Origin: JAMOBE01 sp039908285
Lineage (GTDB): Bacteria; Pseudomonadota; Alphaproteobacteria; Rhodospirillales; Rhodospirillaceae
Length of the DNA stretch: 64,000 bases
Assembly: GCA_039908285.1 (NCBI GenBank)
Contig: JAMOBE010000002.1
Span: 1-64,000, forward strand
Reading direction: 5' to 3'
Shown piece after piece: positions 33,972-42,903 of the stretch (the stretch's first letter is position 1; each line of letters starts with the position of its first letter). Made by a program: the position numbers and the translations under genes. Below the pieces are notes generated by a model that worked only from the letters and a program-made list of their open reading frames with translations, ran no database searches and was not told where the DNA came from.

Positions 33972-34793
33972 CTACAGGAAGATCTCCATGCCGTCGCGGG
34001 CGACCACGGTGCCCTCCCAGCGGGTGCGGGCCTCGGCCTCCATGGCCTCCATGTAGGCGTCGTCGTGGTCCGGGTCGTGGTGGAAGATGGCCATCTGCTT
34101 CACGTCGGCCTGCCGGCACAGACGCACCCCCTCCTCCCAGGTGGAGTGGCCCCAGCCCACCTTGGCCGGGAACTCGGCCTCGCTGTAGGTCGAGTCGTAG
34201 ATCACCAGGTCGGCCCCCTGGATCAGCTCCAGCACGTTGCGGTCCGGTTTGCCAGGGATGTGCTCGGTGTCGTAGACCAGGCATACCGACGATCCCTCGC
34301 AGTCCACCCGGTACCCGGTCGCCCCATTGGGGTGATTGAGCAGAACGGTCCGGACCTTGATGGTGTCGTACAGGACGAAGCTGTCGCCGGCGCGAAAGTC
34401 CTCGAACGTCAGCTGCGCCTTCATCGCCGCCAGCGGCACCGGAAACATGGGGTTGGCCATCTGGCCCTCGAGAATGTCCTGGATGCCGCCCTGGTCCATC
34501 AGGTGCCCGGCGCGGATGCTGAAGGCGTTGCCCGGCTTGAACGCCGGAGAGAAGAAGGGAAAGCCGTTGATGTGGTCCCAGTGGGTGTGGGTCAGCAGCA
34601 GGACGCCGTTCGTGATGCCGCGTCGCATGAAGTCCACGCCCAGATTGCGGATACCGGTTCCCGCGTCGAAGATCAGGGCATGCCCACCCGCGTCCACCTC
34701 GATGCAGCTCGTGTTGCCGCCGTAGACGATGTGATTGGGCGAGGGACAGGCGATGCTGCCGCGAACACCCCAGAACTTGACCTTTATGCCCAT
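33972..34793 (-). CDS. Metallo-beta-lactamase-fold hydrolase
   Basis: A 273-residue MBL-fold protein. The metal site HTHWDH is clear, with further ligands in DTEHIPG and FHHDPDHDD. N-terminal VKFWGVRGSIACPSPNHIVYGGNTSC matches a group of cyclic-nucleotide phosphodiesterase/RNase-Z-like hydrolases found in signalling loci. The GVRGSI and YGGNTSC elements are characteristic. Substrate unknown. Starts at an ATG behind GCAGGAG. Confidence 0.88.
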   Translation of the reverse strand: MGIKVKFWGVRGSIACPSPNHIVYGGNTSCIEVDAGGHALIFDAGTGIRNLGVDFMRRGITNGVLLLTHTHWDHINGFPFFSPAFKPGNAFSIRAGHLMDQGGIQDILEGQMANPMFPVPLAAMKAQLTFEDFRAGDSFVLYDTIKVRTVLLNHPNGATGYRVDCEGSSVCLVYDTEHIPGKPDRNVLELIQGADLVIYDSTYSEAEFPAKVGWGHSTWEEGVRLCRQADVKQMAIFHHDPDHDDAYMEAMEAEARTRWEGTVVARDGMEIFL

Positions 34794-34909
34794 ACCCAAT
34801 CGCTCCTGCGGCAAAGCCATGCGGACCAACCCCAAGGCAGTTTATGCCGAAGTTTCCGCGAAGTAGACAAAAAATCACATCGACTCCGCGACATTGTCGT
34901 CGTGACTGT

Positions 34910-35644
34910 CTATGTCTTCCAGGCGACGTCCACCGGCGTCCCGACCCCGACCCCCAGCACCGTCGCGGCGGCGCCCTGGTTCACGGCCAACTCGGCAAGG
35001 CCATTGGCGTTTTCGTACCAGAACACGGCGCCCACGGGAACATCTGAATAGGTATGGGCCCACCTTACCCGCCACCCCCGAATCACCAGGACGGCCTCAC
35101 GGTTCAGGAGACGGGCGCGCAATCCGGTCATGATATTCCCGAATCGGTCGATGTAGACCACCCGGGCCAGGTCGTCGGGCCATCCGGTCCGGCGCAGGGC
35201 TTCGACCGCGACCGGCCGGCCGGGCGGAGACTCGCCGCGAGCCAGCATGGCGGCCACCGGCGCGAACAGATCGCGGCCGTGGAAGCTCGCGCTGAGAACG
35301 GCGGGTCGCCAGTCGATCTCCCACGCGCGGCACGCGGTGGCGCGGCGCAGGATGGGCTCGAACAGGCCGTTGTCGGGGCCGACATACCAACGGCCGTCGG
35401 CTTCCACCACCAGAGGCGCGCGGGCGCTGCCGACTCCGGGGTCGACGACGCACGGGAACACGCTGCCGGGTGGAAAGACCTCAACGTAGGCCGCCAGCAG
35501 ATAGGCGGAGGCCATGGGATCGAAGATGGGGGCATCGGCGAACAGATTGACCACCGGAACTCCCGGCGCTTCCCGGTACAGCACCGCCAGCATCTGGCCG
35601 ACGTAGGGTCCCTCCAGCCCGAAATCGGTAAACAGGACGATCAT
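34910..35644 (-). CDS. SAM hydrolase (SAM hydroxide adenosyltransferase, DUF62)
   Basis: A 244-residue protein of the fluorinase/DUF62 family; non-halogenating members cleave S-adenosylmethionine to adenosine and methionine with water. Signatures: IVLFTDFGLEGPYVGQM at the N-terminus, VVDPGVGS, YVGPDNGLFEPIL, FHGRDLFAPVAAM and IDRFGNIMT. Start at the ATG 35642-35644 (MIVLFTDFG), the usual family N-terminus. Divergent from the M20 hydrolase across 90 bp. Confidence 0.93.
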   Translation of the reverse strand: MIVLFTDFGLEGPYVGQMLAVLYREAPGVPVVNLFADAPIFDPMASAYLLAAYVEVFPPGSVFPCVVDPGVGSARAPLVVEADGRWYVGPDNGLFEPILRRATACRAWEIDWRPAVLSASFHGRDLFAPVAAMLARGESPPGRPVAVEALRRTGWPDDLARVVYIDRFGNIMTGLRARLLNREAVLVIRGWRVRWAHTYSDVPVGAVFWYENANGLAELAVNQGAAATVLGVGVGTPVDVAWKT

Positions 35645-35734
35645 GGGGCGCCATCCCTGGGCGGCAGTGAATGCGGGGACCATTTACCACTGTGGAGAAA
35701 CTCCCGGCAACTCGGTTAGGATGGAGGGAGACCC

Positions 35735-36937
35735 ATGCGCCGATCATCGACGGAGACATCGTTGCCGCTCAATCCCGGAGTTGCCGCGCTTCACGACGAC
35801 ATGGTGGCCTGGCGCCACGACATCCATCGTCACCCCGAGCTGGCCTATGCCGAGCGGCGGACCGCCGGCGTGGTGGCCGGCCTCCTGCGGCAATTCGGCG
35901 TCGACGAGGTGGTGGAGGGAGTCGGGGGCACCGGCGTGGTGGGCGTGCTGCGCAACGGAGTCGGGCCGACCATCGGCCTCAGGGCCGACATGGACGCCCT
36001 GCCCATCGAGGAACTGGCCGATCGGCCCTATCGCTCGATCCATCCCCGGATCATGCACGCCTGCGGCCATGACGGTCACACCGCCATGCTCCTGGGGGCG
36101 GCGCGCCACCTGGCGCAGACCCGTTCCTTCCGCGGCACCGTGGTCCTGATCTTCCAGCCCGCCGAGGAGGGCCAGGCCGGCGCGCGGGCGATGATCGAGG
36201 ACGGCCTGTTCGAGCGCTTCCCCGTCGACGCCATCTACGGCCTGCACAACATGCCGGGGCGGCCCACCGGCAGCTTCGCCGTCTCGCCCGGCGCGGTGAT
36301 GGCGGCGGCCGACCGCTTCCAGGTGGTGCTGACCGGACGAGGGGGCCACGCCGCCGCCCCTCACCTGACGCGGGATCCGCTGGTGGCGGCGGCGGCGGCG
36401 GTGACCGCCCTGCAGACCGTGGTGTCGCGCAACGTCATCCCCACCGGCACCCTGGTGGTCTCGGTGACCGAGATCCACGCCGGCGAGGCCTTCAACGTCA
36501 TCCCCGACAGCGCCCGCCTCGGCGGCACGGTGCGCTACTTCGATCCGGAGGTGGGGGCGATGGCGCGACGACGGATGCAGGGCATCCTGGACGGCATCGC
36601 CGCCGCCCACGAGGTGTCGGTGGAGTTCACCTACATGCCGGGCTATCCGCCGACGGTGAACAGCGCCGCCGAGGCGGACCTGGTGCGGGAGGTGGCCATC
36701 GACCTGGTCGGCGAGGCCGCCGTCGGCCCCCAGCCCGCCAGCATGTTCTCCGAGGACTTCTCCTTTTATCTCCAGCTCCGGCCCGGGGCCTATGCCTTCA
36801 TCGGCAATGGCGAGGGCGAGGGTGACTCTCGGGGCTGTCCCGGGCTGCACAATCCCTACTACGACTTCAACGACGCCATTCTCCCCACGGGGGCCGGCTT
36901 CTTTTGCCGGCTGGTGGAAAGGGCCCTTCCGCGATGA
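35735..36937 (+). CDS. M20 family amidohydrolase (hippurate/N-acyl-amino-acid hydrolase type)
   Basis: A 400-residue zinc peptidase-fold amidohydrolase. RHDIHRHPELAYAE, LRADMDALPIEE, HACGHDGHTAMLLGAA and QPAEEGQAGARAMIEDG carry the metal ligands and catalytic glutamate; the lid domain has GRGGHAAAPHLTRDP, and SEDFSFYLQLRPGAYAFIGNG ends it. It removes acyl groups from amino acids or related amides. The ATG follows a strong GGAGGGAG site. Its stop overlaps the PfkB kinase ATG. Confidence 0.93.
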   Translation: MRRSSTETSLPLNPGVAALHDDMVAWRHDIHRHPELAYAERRTAGVVAGLLRQFGVDEVVEGVGGTGVVGVLRNGVGPTIGLRADMDALPIEELADRPYRSIHPRIMHACGHDGHTAMLLGAARHLAQTRSFRGTVVLIFQPAEEGQAGARAMIEDGLFERFPVDAIYGLHNMPGRPTGSFAVSPGAVMAAADRFQVVLTGRGGHAAAPHLTRDPLVAAAAAVTALQTVVSRNVIPTGTLVVSVTEIHAGEAFNVIPDSARLGGTVRYFDPEVGAMARRRMQGILDGIAAAHEVSVEFTYMPGYPPTVNSAAEADLVREVAIDLVGEAAVGPQPASMFSEDFSFYLQLRPGAYAFIGNGEGEGDSRGCPGLHNPYYDFNDAILPTGAGFFCRLVERALPR

Positions 36938-37938
36938 GCCACCACAAGACGATTCTCTGCATAACCCCCAACGTGTCGGTGGACTGGACGCACCTGGTGC
37001 CCGGGTTCTCTCCGGGCCGGGTGTGGCGCGCGGCGGAGGTCTCGGCCGGCTGCGGCGGCAAGGGCGTCAACGTGGCCCGGGCCATCCGCGCCCTGGGGGA
37101 AAGGGCGGTCTGCGCCGGATTCCTCGCCGGGCACGCCGGGCGCGTCGCCGCCGAGATGGCCGAGCGCGAGGGCCTGGACGGACGCTGGACCTGGATCGAC
37201 GGCGAGACCCGCACCAACGTCATCGTCCTCGACCCGGACGGCAGCCACCCGACGGTGCTCAACGCGCCAGGTCCGGTGGTGACCGGGGACGGCTGGCCAC
37301 GGCTTGCCGCCGCCGTCCTCGACGAGGCGAGCCGCGCCGACTGCATCTGCATGTGCGGCAGCGTGCCGCCGGGGTGTGCGCCGGCCGACGTCGGCCAACT
37401 GGTGACGACCCTCCTGGCCTTTGGCCGGCCGGTGTGGGTGGACGCTTCGGGGCCGGTGCTGGGGGCGGCGGTGGACGCACGGCCCACCGGAGTCAAGGTC
37501 AACGCCGCGGAGGCCGGTGAATACCTCGGCCGAATGATCGACACCGTGGACGACGCCATCGCCGCCGCCCAGACCTTCCGGGCGCGGGGCATCGCCACCG
37601 TGGTCCTGACCCTCGGGGGAGCCGGAGCCGTGGCGGTGACCGGCGACGGCGTATGGCGGACCGAGCCCCCGCCCCTCCACGCCACCAACCCGGTGGGCAG
37701 CGGCGACGCCTTTCTCGGCGGACTGGTGACGGCCCTGCTGATCGGTCACCCGATGCCCTGCGCCCTGCGCTACGCGACGGCGGCCGGCTCGGCCAGCGCC
37801 CTCCAGGCGGTGACCGGCCTCGACCGCGACACGTTCAGGGATGTGGTGCGCGGCGTGAGAATCGCCGCTCCCACGGACTTCCACCCAAAGTCCGGACCCG
37901 GCAGCCCACCATGCCGGGCATGGGGCGGGGATGTGTGA
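36934..37938 (+). CDS. PfkB-family sugar kinase (1-phosphofructokinase/LacC-like)
   Basis: A 334-residue ribokinase-fold enzyme. TPNVSVDWTH at the N-terminus, GCGGKGVNVARAIRALG for sugar binding, and the second signature NPVGSGDAFLGGLVTALL with the catalytic aspartate. The TxNxxxD start and GGKGxNVA are typical of hexose-phosphate kinases (FruK, PfkB, LacC). Which sugar phosphate it uses is unknown. It overlaps the M20 gene (ATGA), an uncommon pairing. Confidence 0.88.
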   Translation: MSHHKTILCITPNVSVDWTHLVPGFSPGRVWRAAEVSAGCGGKGVNVARAIRALGERAVCAGFLAGHAGRVAAEMAEREGLDGRWTWIDGETRTNVIVLDPDGSHPTVLNAPGPVVTGDGWPRLAAAVLDEASRADCICMCGSVPPGCAPADVGQLVTTLLAFGRPVWVDASGPVLGAAVDARPTGVKVNAAEAGEYLGRMIDTVDDAIAAAQTFRARGIATVVLTLGGAGAVAVTGDGVWRTEPPPLHATNPVGSGDAFLGGLVTALLIGHPMPCALRYATAAGSASALQAVTGLDRDTFRDVVRGVRIAAPTDFHPKSGPGSPPCRAWGGDV

Positions 37939-37968
37939 AGGACGCAATACAGTGGCTTTTACTCCACC

Positions 37969-38331
37969 TCACGCCGACCCGGCCAGGGAGTCGACCATTT
38001 TCGTGACCATGTCGGAGACGAAGGGCTTGTGGAGGACGCGGCGGCCGGCATAGCGGGTGGGGAGAATCTCGGGGCCATAGCCGGTGAGGAAGGCGAAAGG
38101 AATGTGCCGTTCCGCCAGGATGTCGGCCACCGGGTAGACCTCGTCGCCGCGGAGGTTCACGTCCAATAGCGCCACGTCCATTTCGGCGTCGCGGGCCGCC
38201 TCGATGGCCTCCTGGAGGCGGGCGATCGGCCCGATCACCAGGCAGCCGGCGTCCTCCAGGACCATTTCGATGCCCATGGCCACCAGAAGCTCGTCCTCCA
38301 CCACCAGCACCCGTCGCTTGTCGGTTCGCAT
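37969..38331 (-). CDS. Single-domain response regulator
   Basis: A 120-residue receiver with no output domain. Acidic pocket VVEDE, phospho-acceptor in ALLDVNLRG, threonine in FLTGYG and lysine in HKPF. It starts 5 bp after the CheB/CheR-HWE kinase gene, so it is almost certainly that kinase's partner. HWE/HisKA_2 kinases with a stand-alone receiver are typical in alphaproteobacteria. Confidence 0.93.
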   Translation of the reverse strand: MRTDKRRVLVVEDELLVAMGIEMVLEDAGCLVIGPIARLQEAIEAARDAEMDVALLDVNLRGDEVYPVADILAERHIPFAFLTGYGPEILPTRYAGRRVLHKPFVSDMVTKMVDSLAGSA

Positions 38332-38336
38332 GGCCG

Positions 38337-41300
38337 TCAGCCCTCCCGGATGAGCATGAGATCCTCGTCGGCCGGGATCGTGAACGTGGCCTTGATCCCG
38401 TCCTCCTGGTAGTCGATGGCGCTCGTCCCGTTCAGCTCGAAACCGAGGCTGCGCGCGATCATTTCGGAACCGAATCCCTTGTGGGTCGGCACCGAAACCG
38501 GCGGACCATCCTTTTCGCTCCAGCGCAGGACGAGTTTTTGGCCGTGCTCCCCCGCCTCCGGCCGCCAGTCCACCTGCAGCCGTCCGTCCGGCACCGACAG
38601 CGCGCCGTACTTCAACGCGTTGGTGGTCATTTCGTGGATCACCATGCCGAGGGCGGTGGCCGTCCTCGGGCGTAGGGCCACGCCGGGTCCGGCGATGGCG
38701 ACCCGCCCGACGTCGTCACGGGTGAAGGGGGCGATCTCCGCCCGCACGAGGTCCCCGAGATCCACGTCGCACCATCCGCTTTCCGACAAAAGCTCGTGGG
38801 TCTTGGCCAATCCCATGATGCGGGTGCCAAAGGCGGCGGCGAACTCGTCGAAGGAGGCATAGCGGCGGACCATCCGCCCGACCATCGACGACACCACAGC
38901 CAGGATGTTCTTGACCCGGTGGTTGAGTTCGTCCACCAGCAGGCGCTGTTTGCGTTCCGCCTCGACGATGCGGGTGACGTTGATGAAGGTCACGCTGGCG
39001 CCGTCGATGCGATTGTCGACGGTGCGATAGGGCAGGATGCGCACCAGGTAGTGGGATTGGCCGCTGCTGTGGCTGATGTTTTTTTCGATCGTCTGCAGGG
39101 TGTCGATGGTCGTTCGCACGTCATCGCTGAAGCTGCCGTAATCGAGAAGGCTTGCGATATCCGAAAGGGGTCTCCCGCGGTCGCTCTGAATCAATTTGAA
39201 GATTTCGCTGATGGCCGGTGTGAAGCTGCGTATGGTCATATCGCGGTCAAGGAAGATCGTCGCGATACGCGTGCTGTCGAACAGATTCCGAAGGTCGCTG
39301 TTTGCTCGATCAGTTTCTTCAACTTTAGTCATTAGTTCAATGTTGACTGTTTGCAGCTCTTCATTTACAGACTGAAGTTCCTCCTTCGACGTCGCCAATT
39401 CCTCGTTGGTGGACTGGAGTTCTTCGTTGACGGATTGAAGCTCCTCGTTGGCCGATTTCAGTTCCTCGAGGGAGGACACGTGTTCCTCCTCGGCCGTCTG
39501 CAGGCGCTCCCGCGTCTGCTGCAACTCGCGTTCGAGCTGAGTGACGGACTGATCGTGGGCCGGCTGATCAACCGGCTGGGCCGGCCGATCGTTGAACCGG
39601 GTCGGGCCGACGTCACGGAACACGCACAGCCACAGCCCCTCCTCGCGCCCCGGTTCGTTGATTGGCTCGACCACCAGACTGACCGTCTGCTGACCACCGT
39701 CCACGTCGAAGGTAATGCCCTCACGGGTCACCGTGCCACGGGACTCGATCGTCTCCTGCAGGGTCGAGCGCACGGCATGCCGCAGCCCGTCCCGCACCAT
39801 GGACATCAGGTTGCTGCTCGGCGCCCCCGCCGGCGCCTCGAGATACCTGCCGGTGTGGGCCGAGAAGTGCACCACCTCGCCGTCGCGATTGACCACCACA
39901 TGGGCCGGCGCATGCTTCTCGATCATGCGGCTTTCCACCCGTCGCGCCAGATCCTGGCTGGTCGTGTCATTCGTGGCGACGTCCCGAGGCTGTCGCATGA
40001 GCCAGCCGGACTGGGGCAGCAGGGGAAACACCATCGTCCGGGCCACCTGGCTGCGGCGCTGGAACACGCGGTGCTTCTTGTCTATGGGCGAGAACAGGGC
40101 GCCGTGCTGACCGATGTTCTCCGACGGCCCAAGAAACAGGAAGCCGCCCGAGCGCAGCGCATAGTGGAACAGGGGAATGACCTGGTTCTGGAGGGTGACA
40201 TCGAGGTAGATGAGCAGGTTGCGGCACGAGATGAGATCGAGCTGCGAGAACGGAGGATCGCGAATGAGACTGTGCAGCGAAAACAGACACACATCACGGA
40301 TGCTTTTGACAACCGTACAATTCGTCCCATCGCTGGTGAAGAAGCGGGCCACGCGCTCGGGCGACACGTTCTCCAGCAGCCTCTCCGGGTACTGGCCAAG
40401 GCGGGCGGTGCTGAGCGCGCGCTCGTCGAGGTCGGAGGCGAAGATCTGTATCCTGACCGGAGGATCCATCCGGTCGAGCCACTCCTGGAGCAGGATGGCG
40501 ATGGAGTAGGCCTCCTCTCCGGTCGCACACCCAGGTACCCAGACGCGCACCACATCGTCCGCTCTCTTGCCCTCGAACAGCCGGGGGATGACCCGTTCCT
40601 GCAGCGCCTGAAACGACTCGGCATCGCGGAAAAAGTTGGTGACGCCGATAAGAAGGTCACGGAACAGAAGATGCACCTCCTCCGGATCGGTGCGGACGAA
40701 ATCGACATAGGCGCTCAGGTCGTCGATCTGGCGGACGTGCATCCGCCGCTCCACCCGGCGCAGAAAGGTCTTGTTCTTGTAGCGGCTGAAGTCGTGACCA
40801 GCCATGGTCCGAAGAAGGACGTACAGGGCCTCCATGGCCTCGGTCACGCCGGCCCCTCCGTCCGCGCCACCCGCCTCCCCGATCCGTGAACCGGCCAGGG
40901 AGAGCACGTAACGCACGATGCGATCCGGCATATCCTCCACCGGCAGCACGCAGTCCACCGCACCGGTGGAAATGGCGGTATCCGGCATGCCGCTGTACCC
41001 CGGCCTCGACGTCGTGCTGCCCTGGACCAGGGTGAAGCCGCCCGCCTCGCGCAACGCCGTGATACCTATGGCCCCGTCGCTCCCGGTGCCGGAGAGGATG
41101 ATGCCGATCGCCCGATCGCCCGCCTCCTGAGCCAGCGCGGTCATGAGGATGTCGATGATGTTGCGCTCACCCGCACGCTCCCTCACCATCAGAGTCCGGC
41201 CGGCCACGGTCAGCACCGTGTTGGGTGTGATCACATAGACATGGTTCTCCTCGAGGGACACAGCCTCGGCCACCGGCGTAATGGGCATCGTCGTCACGCG

Positions 41301-41468
41301 GGCCAGGATTTCCGGCAGCAGGCTCCCGTGGGAGGGGGACAGGTGGGTCGCCACGATGAACGCGGCACCGGAGTCCGCCGGCATGGGGCGAAAGAAGCTC
41401 TCGAGGGCTTCGACCCCCCCGGCGGAGGCGCCAACGACGACGATGGGAAAGCTCGGTCGATCGGTCAT
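38337..41468 (-). CDS. CheB-CheR-PAS-HWE histidine kinase fusion
   Basis: A 1043-residue multi-domain signalling protein. CheB methylesterase comes first (GASAGGVEAL serine, ATHLSPSHGSLLPEIL histidine, SGTGSDGAIGI aspartate), then CheR methyltransferase (VWVPGCATGEEAYSIAILL SAM loop), a PAS domain, a glutamate-rich coiled coil (about 650-710, repeats of EELQSVNEEL), a second PAS, and a C-terminal HWE-type kinase (LLVDELNHRVKNILAVVSSMV with the phospho-histidine). The start ATG at 41466-41468 follows AGGGAATG. Fusions of this kind are not classical chemotaxis proteins; they feed stress or behaviour pathways. The partner receiver is directly downstream. Confidence 0.94.
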   Translation of the reverse strand: MTDRPSFPIVVVGASAGGVEALESFFRPMPADSGAAFIVATHLSPSHGSLLPEILARVTTMPITPVAEAVSLEENHVYVITPNTVLTVAGRTLMVRERAGERNIIDILMTALAQEAGDRAIGIILSGTGSDGAIGITALREAGGFTLVQGSTTSRPGYSGMPDTAISTGAVDCVLPVEDMPDRIVRYVLSLAGSRIGEAGGADGGAGVTEAMEALYVLLRTMAGHDFSRYKNKTFLRRVERRMHVRQIDDLSAYVDFVRTDPEEVHLLFRDLLIGVTNFFRDAESFQALQERVIPRLFEGKRADDVVRVWVPGCATGEEAYSIAILLQEWLDRMDPPVRIQIFASDLDERALSTARLGQYPERLLENVSPERVARFFTSDGTNCTVVKSIRDVCLFSLHSLIRDPPFSQLDLISCRNLLIYLDVTLQNQVIPLFHYALRSGGFLFLGPSENIGQHGALFSPIDKKHRVFQRRSQVARTMVFPLLPQSGWLMRQPRDVATNDTTSQDLARRVESRMIEKHAPAHVVVNRDGEVVHFSAHTGRYLEAPAGAPSSNLMSMVRDGLRHAVRSTLQETIESRGTVTREGITFDVDGGQQTVSLVVEPINEPGREEGLWLCVFRDVGPTRFNDRPAQPVDQPAHDQSVTQLERELQQTRERLQTAEEEHVSSLEELKSANEELQSVNEELQSTNEELATSKEELQSVNEELQTVNIELMTKVEETDRANSDLRNLFDSTRIATIFLDRDMTIRSFTPAISEIFKLIQSDRGRPLSDIASLLDYGSFSDDVRTTIDTLQTIEKNISHSSGQSHYLVRILPYRTVDNRIDGASVTFINVTRIVEAERKQRLLVDELNHRVKNILAVVSSMVGRMVRRYASFDEFAAAFGTRIMGLAKTHELLSESGWCDVDLGDLVRAEIAPFTRDDVGRVAIAGPGVALRPRTATALGMVIHEMTTNALKYGALSVPDGRLQVDWRPEAGEHGQKLVLRWSEKDGPPVSVPTHKGFGSEMIARSLGFELNGTSAIDYQEDGIKATFTIPADEDLMLIREG

Positions 41469-41749
41469 GTCATTCCCTATCATCGGCAGGATGCACCAAT
41501 CGCAGGTAGCGCAACCCAGGCATAACAATCAAGACGAAAACACGCCAATCGTCCATCTTACACAATCATCGTGCGAATCACCATGAATTATAATAACTCA
41601 AATCACTTGCTCTTCGACCGCAGGGAAGGAGACGCGAGGCCACGACCGCCCAAAGCACGACGATCTCCCCCGGCAGGCCCCCCTCCCCTCCCCCCGAAGA
41701 GGAAGGAGAAGGCAGGTACCGGTCGTGACGATAGTCCATTCACACACCA
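41469..41749. other. Intergenic, AT-rich stretch and diverged palindrome
   Basis: 281 bp between the CheB/CheR gene start and the DUF2795 gene end. It includes an AT-rich stretch (about 41560-41615) likely to hold the kinase promoter and a weak CCCCTCCCC/GGAAGGAG dyad at 41681-41716. No gene recognised. Confidence 0.5.
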
Positions 41750-41950
41750 TCAATGGGCGCGACCGACTCCCTTGAAGACATCCGCCATGCTCCGGTAGTC
41801 TTCGTCTGGCATTTCCTTCAGTGTCTTGAGTATTTCGCTGTCGGCCTTGTTCTTTCTCGCGTGCTCCACCAGGTCATCCCTATTGGCGGGAAAACCAATT
41901 CCGCTCAGCGACTGGGCTATGGTGGCGGTCGAGTGGCTGGCAAGGGGCAT
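41750..41950 (-). CDS. DUF2795 small protein
   Basis: A 66-residue protein. TIAQSLSGIGFPANRDDLVEHARKNKAD and LPxxxY-like EMPDEDYRSMADVFKGVG match DUF2795, a small helical family of unknown function. The ATG at 41948-41950 has a strong GGAGG site, so I prefer it to a frame 21 codons longer. Isolated gene. Confidence 0.82.
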   Translation of the reverse strand: MPLASHSTATIAQSLSGIGFPANRDDLVEHARKNKADSEILKTLKEMPDEDYRSMADVFKGVGRAH

Positions 41951-42457
41951 GTCATCCTCCATCGGAAGAGACGCCCCGGACCCTCGGAGTCCGAGGTCGT
42001 ACACCCACGTCAACGATGGGCTGCCCCGAAAGGTTCATGCACCGGGGAAAAATTTTCCCGGCATCATACCGTTGAGCGGGATGATTGACCCACAGCATCA
42101 ATGATACCAGCGAGCGGAAAGAACGACTCATGCGCCCAATACCTTGCCGGCGTAGAGAAAAAAGACGCAACACGGATGAACACGGATATCCACGGATGAA
42201 CACGGATGCAGCGAGTTTGACATAGGCTTTAGTGAGACACGTGAATATATCGTACTGTAATATTTTATTATTATTAATACATTGTCACGGGTAAAGACGG
42301 GGAAACTTCCTGGTACTCTGTATCCGTGTTTATCCGTGGATATCCGTGTTCATCCGTGTTGCGTCTTTTTTCTCAAGGCCAGCACGTTGTGAACCGGTTC
42401 GGAACGCGTCTGAACCAGACGTGAGTCGGTCATTCAGCTCGCCGGTATCACTCCTCA
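41951..42457. other. 507 bp gene-free region holding a large inverted repeat
   Basis: Between the DUF2795 and lipoprotein genes. The outstanding structure is the 54 bp inverted pair at 42155-42374. The centre is strongly AT-rich. I see no gene. Confidence 0.7.
42155..42374. repeat. 54 bp inverted repeat with AT-rich core (MITE-like)
   Basis: Left arm 42155-42208 and right arm 42321-42374 are reverse complements apart from two positions. Each arm starts GAGAAAAAAGACGCAACACG and continues with tandem GATGAACACG-type units (ATCCGTGTTCATCCGTG on the other strand). The 112 bp centre is AT-rich (ATATTTTATTATTATTAATAC). There is no coding capacity. The layout is that of a miniature inverted-repeat element or a hairpin-forming RNA; no obvious target-site duplication was seen. 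Confidence 0.85.
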
Positions 42458-42820
42458 TCATGGCCCCGGAGGGGGGGTGGCGTGACCGGTTCCCGCCGTC
42501 TCGTCGGGCGCCAGACGGTATCCCTTGGCCTCCATGCAGAACGTGGTCAGGTTCTGCTCGCGGAAAAAGAACTCGGAGCGGCCGAAGGAATAGTAAGGAC
42601 CGTAGGGGTAGGGATACTGCCGGTAGGGATAGGGAGACCAGCCGAGGGTTGGCGGCGCGTAGAACCACTCATCGACCCACGCCTGTCGCGAGGCGCGCAC
42701 CCGGCAGTCGTCCAGGTCCTGGTTGACCGATGCCGGAGTCGACCCTGGTCTTTCCCAGTGCATCGGCGTACAGGCCGCCATGAGACTGAGGACGGCAACG
42801 ACGCTGCTTCCCCGGAACAT
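42458..42820 (-). CDS. Small lipoprotein of unknown function
   Basis: A 120-residue protein with a short signal peptide and lipobox LMAAC (cysteine 17). The mature part has a conserved-looking CRVRASRQA, a Tyr/Pro-rich middle (YPYRQYPYPYGPYY) and a second cysteine in TTFCMEAKGYRL. Start ATG behind TGGAGGCGG. I do not recognise a named family. Confidence 0.78.
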   Translation of the reverse strand: MFRGSSVVAVLSLMAACTPMHWERPGSTPASVNQDLDDCRVRASRQAWVDEWFYAPPTLGWSPYPYRQYPYPYGPYYSFGRSEFFFREQNLTTFCMEAKGYRLAPDETAGTGHATPPPGP

Positions 42821-42903
42821 TCCGCCTCCAATCGATCACGGACGTCAAGGGCACCACTCACGTCGGTTCTGCCGTCCGGCCCTTCCAGATATCCAGGAGT
42901 CCA

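Noticed and set aside
42155..42374. Possible insertion sequence
   Set aside because: No transposase gene fits between the arms; kept only as a MITE-like repeat.
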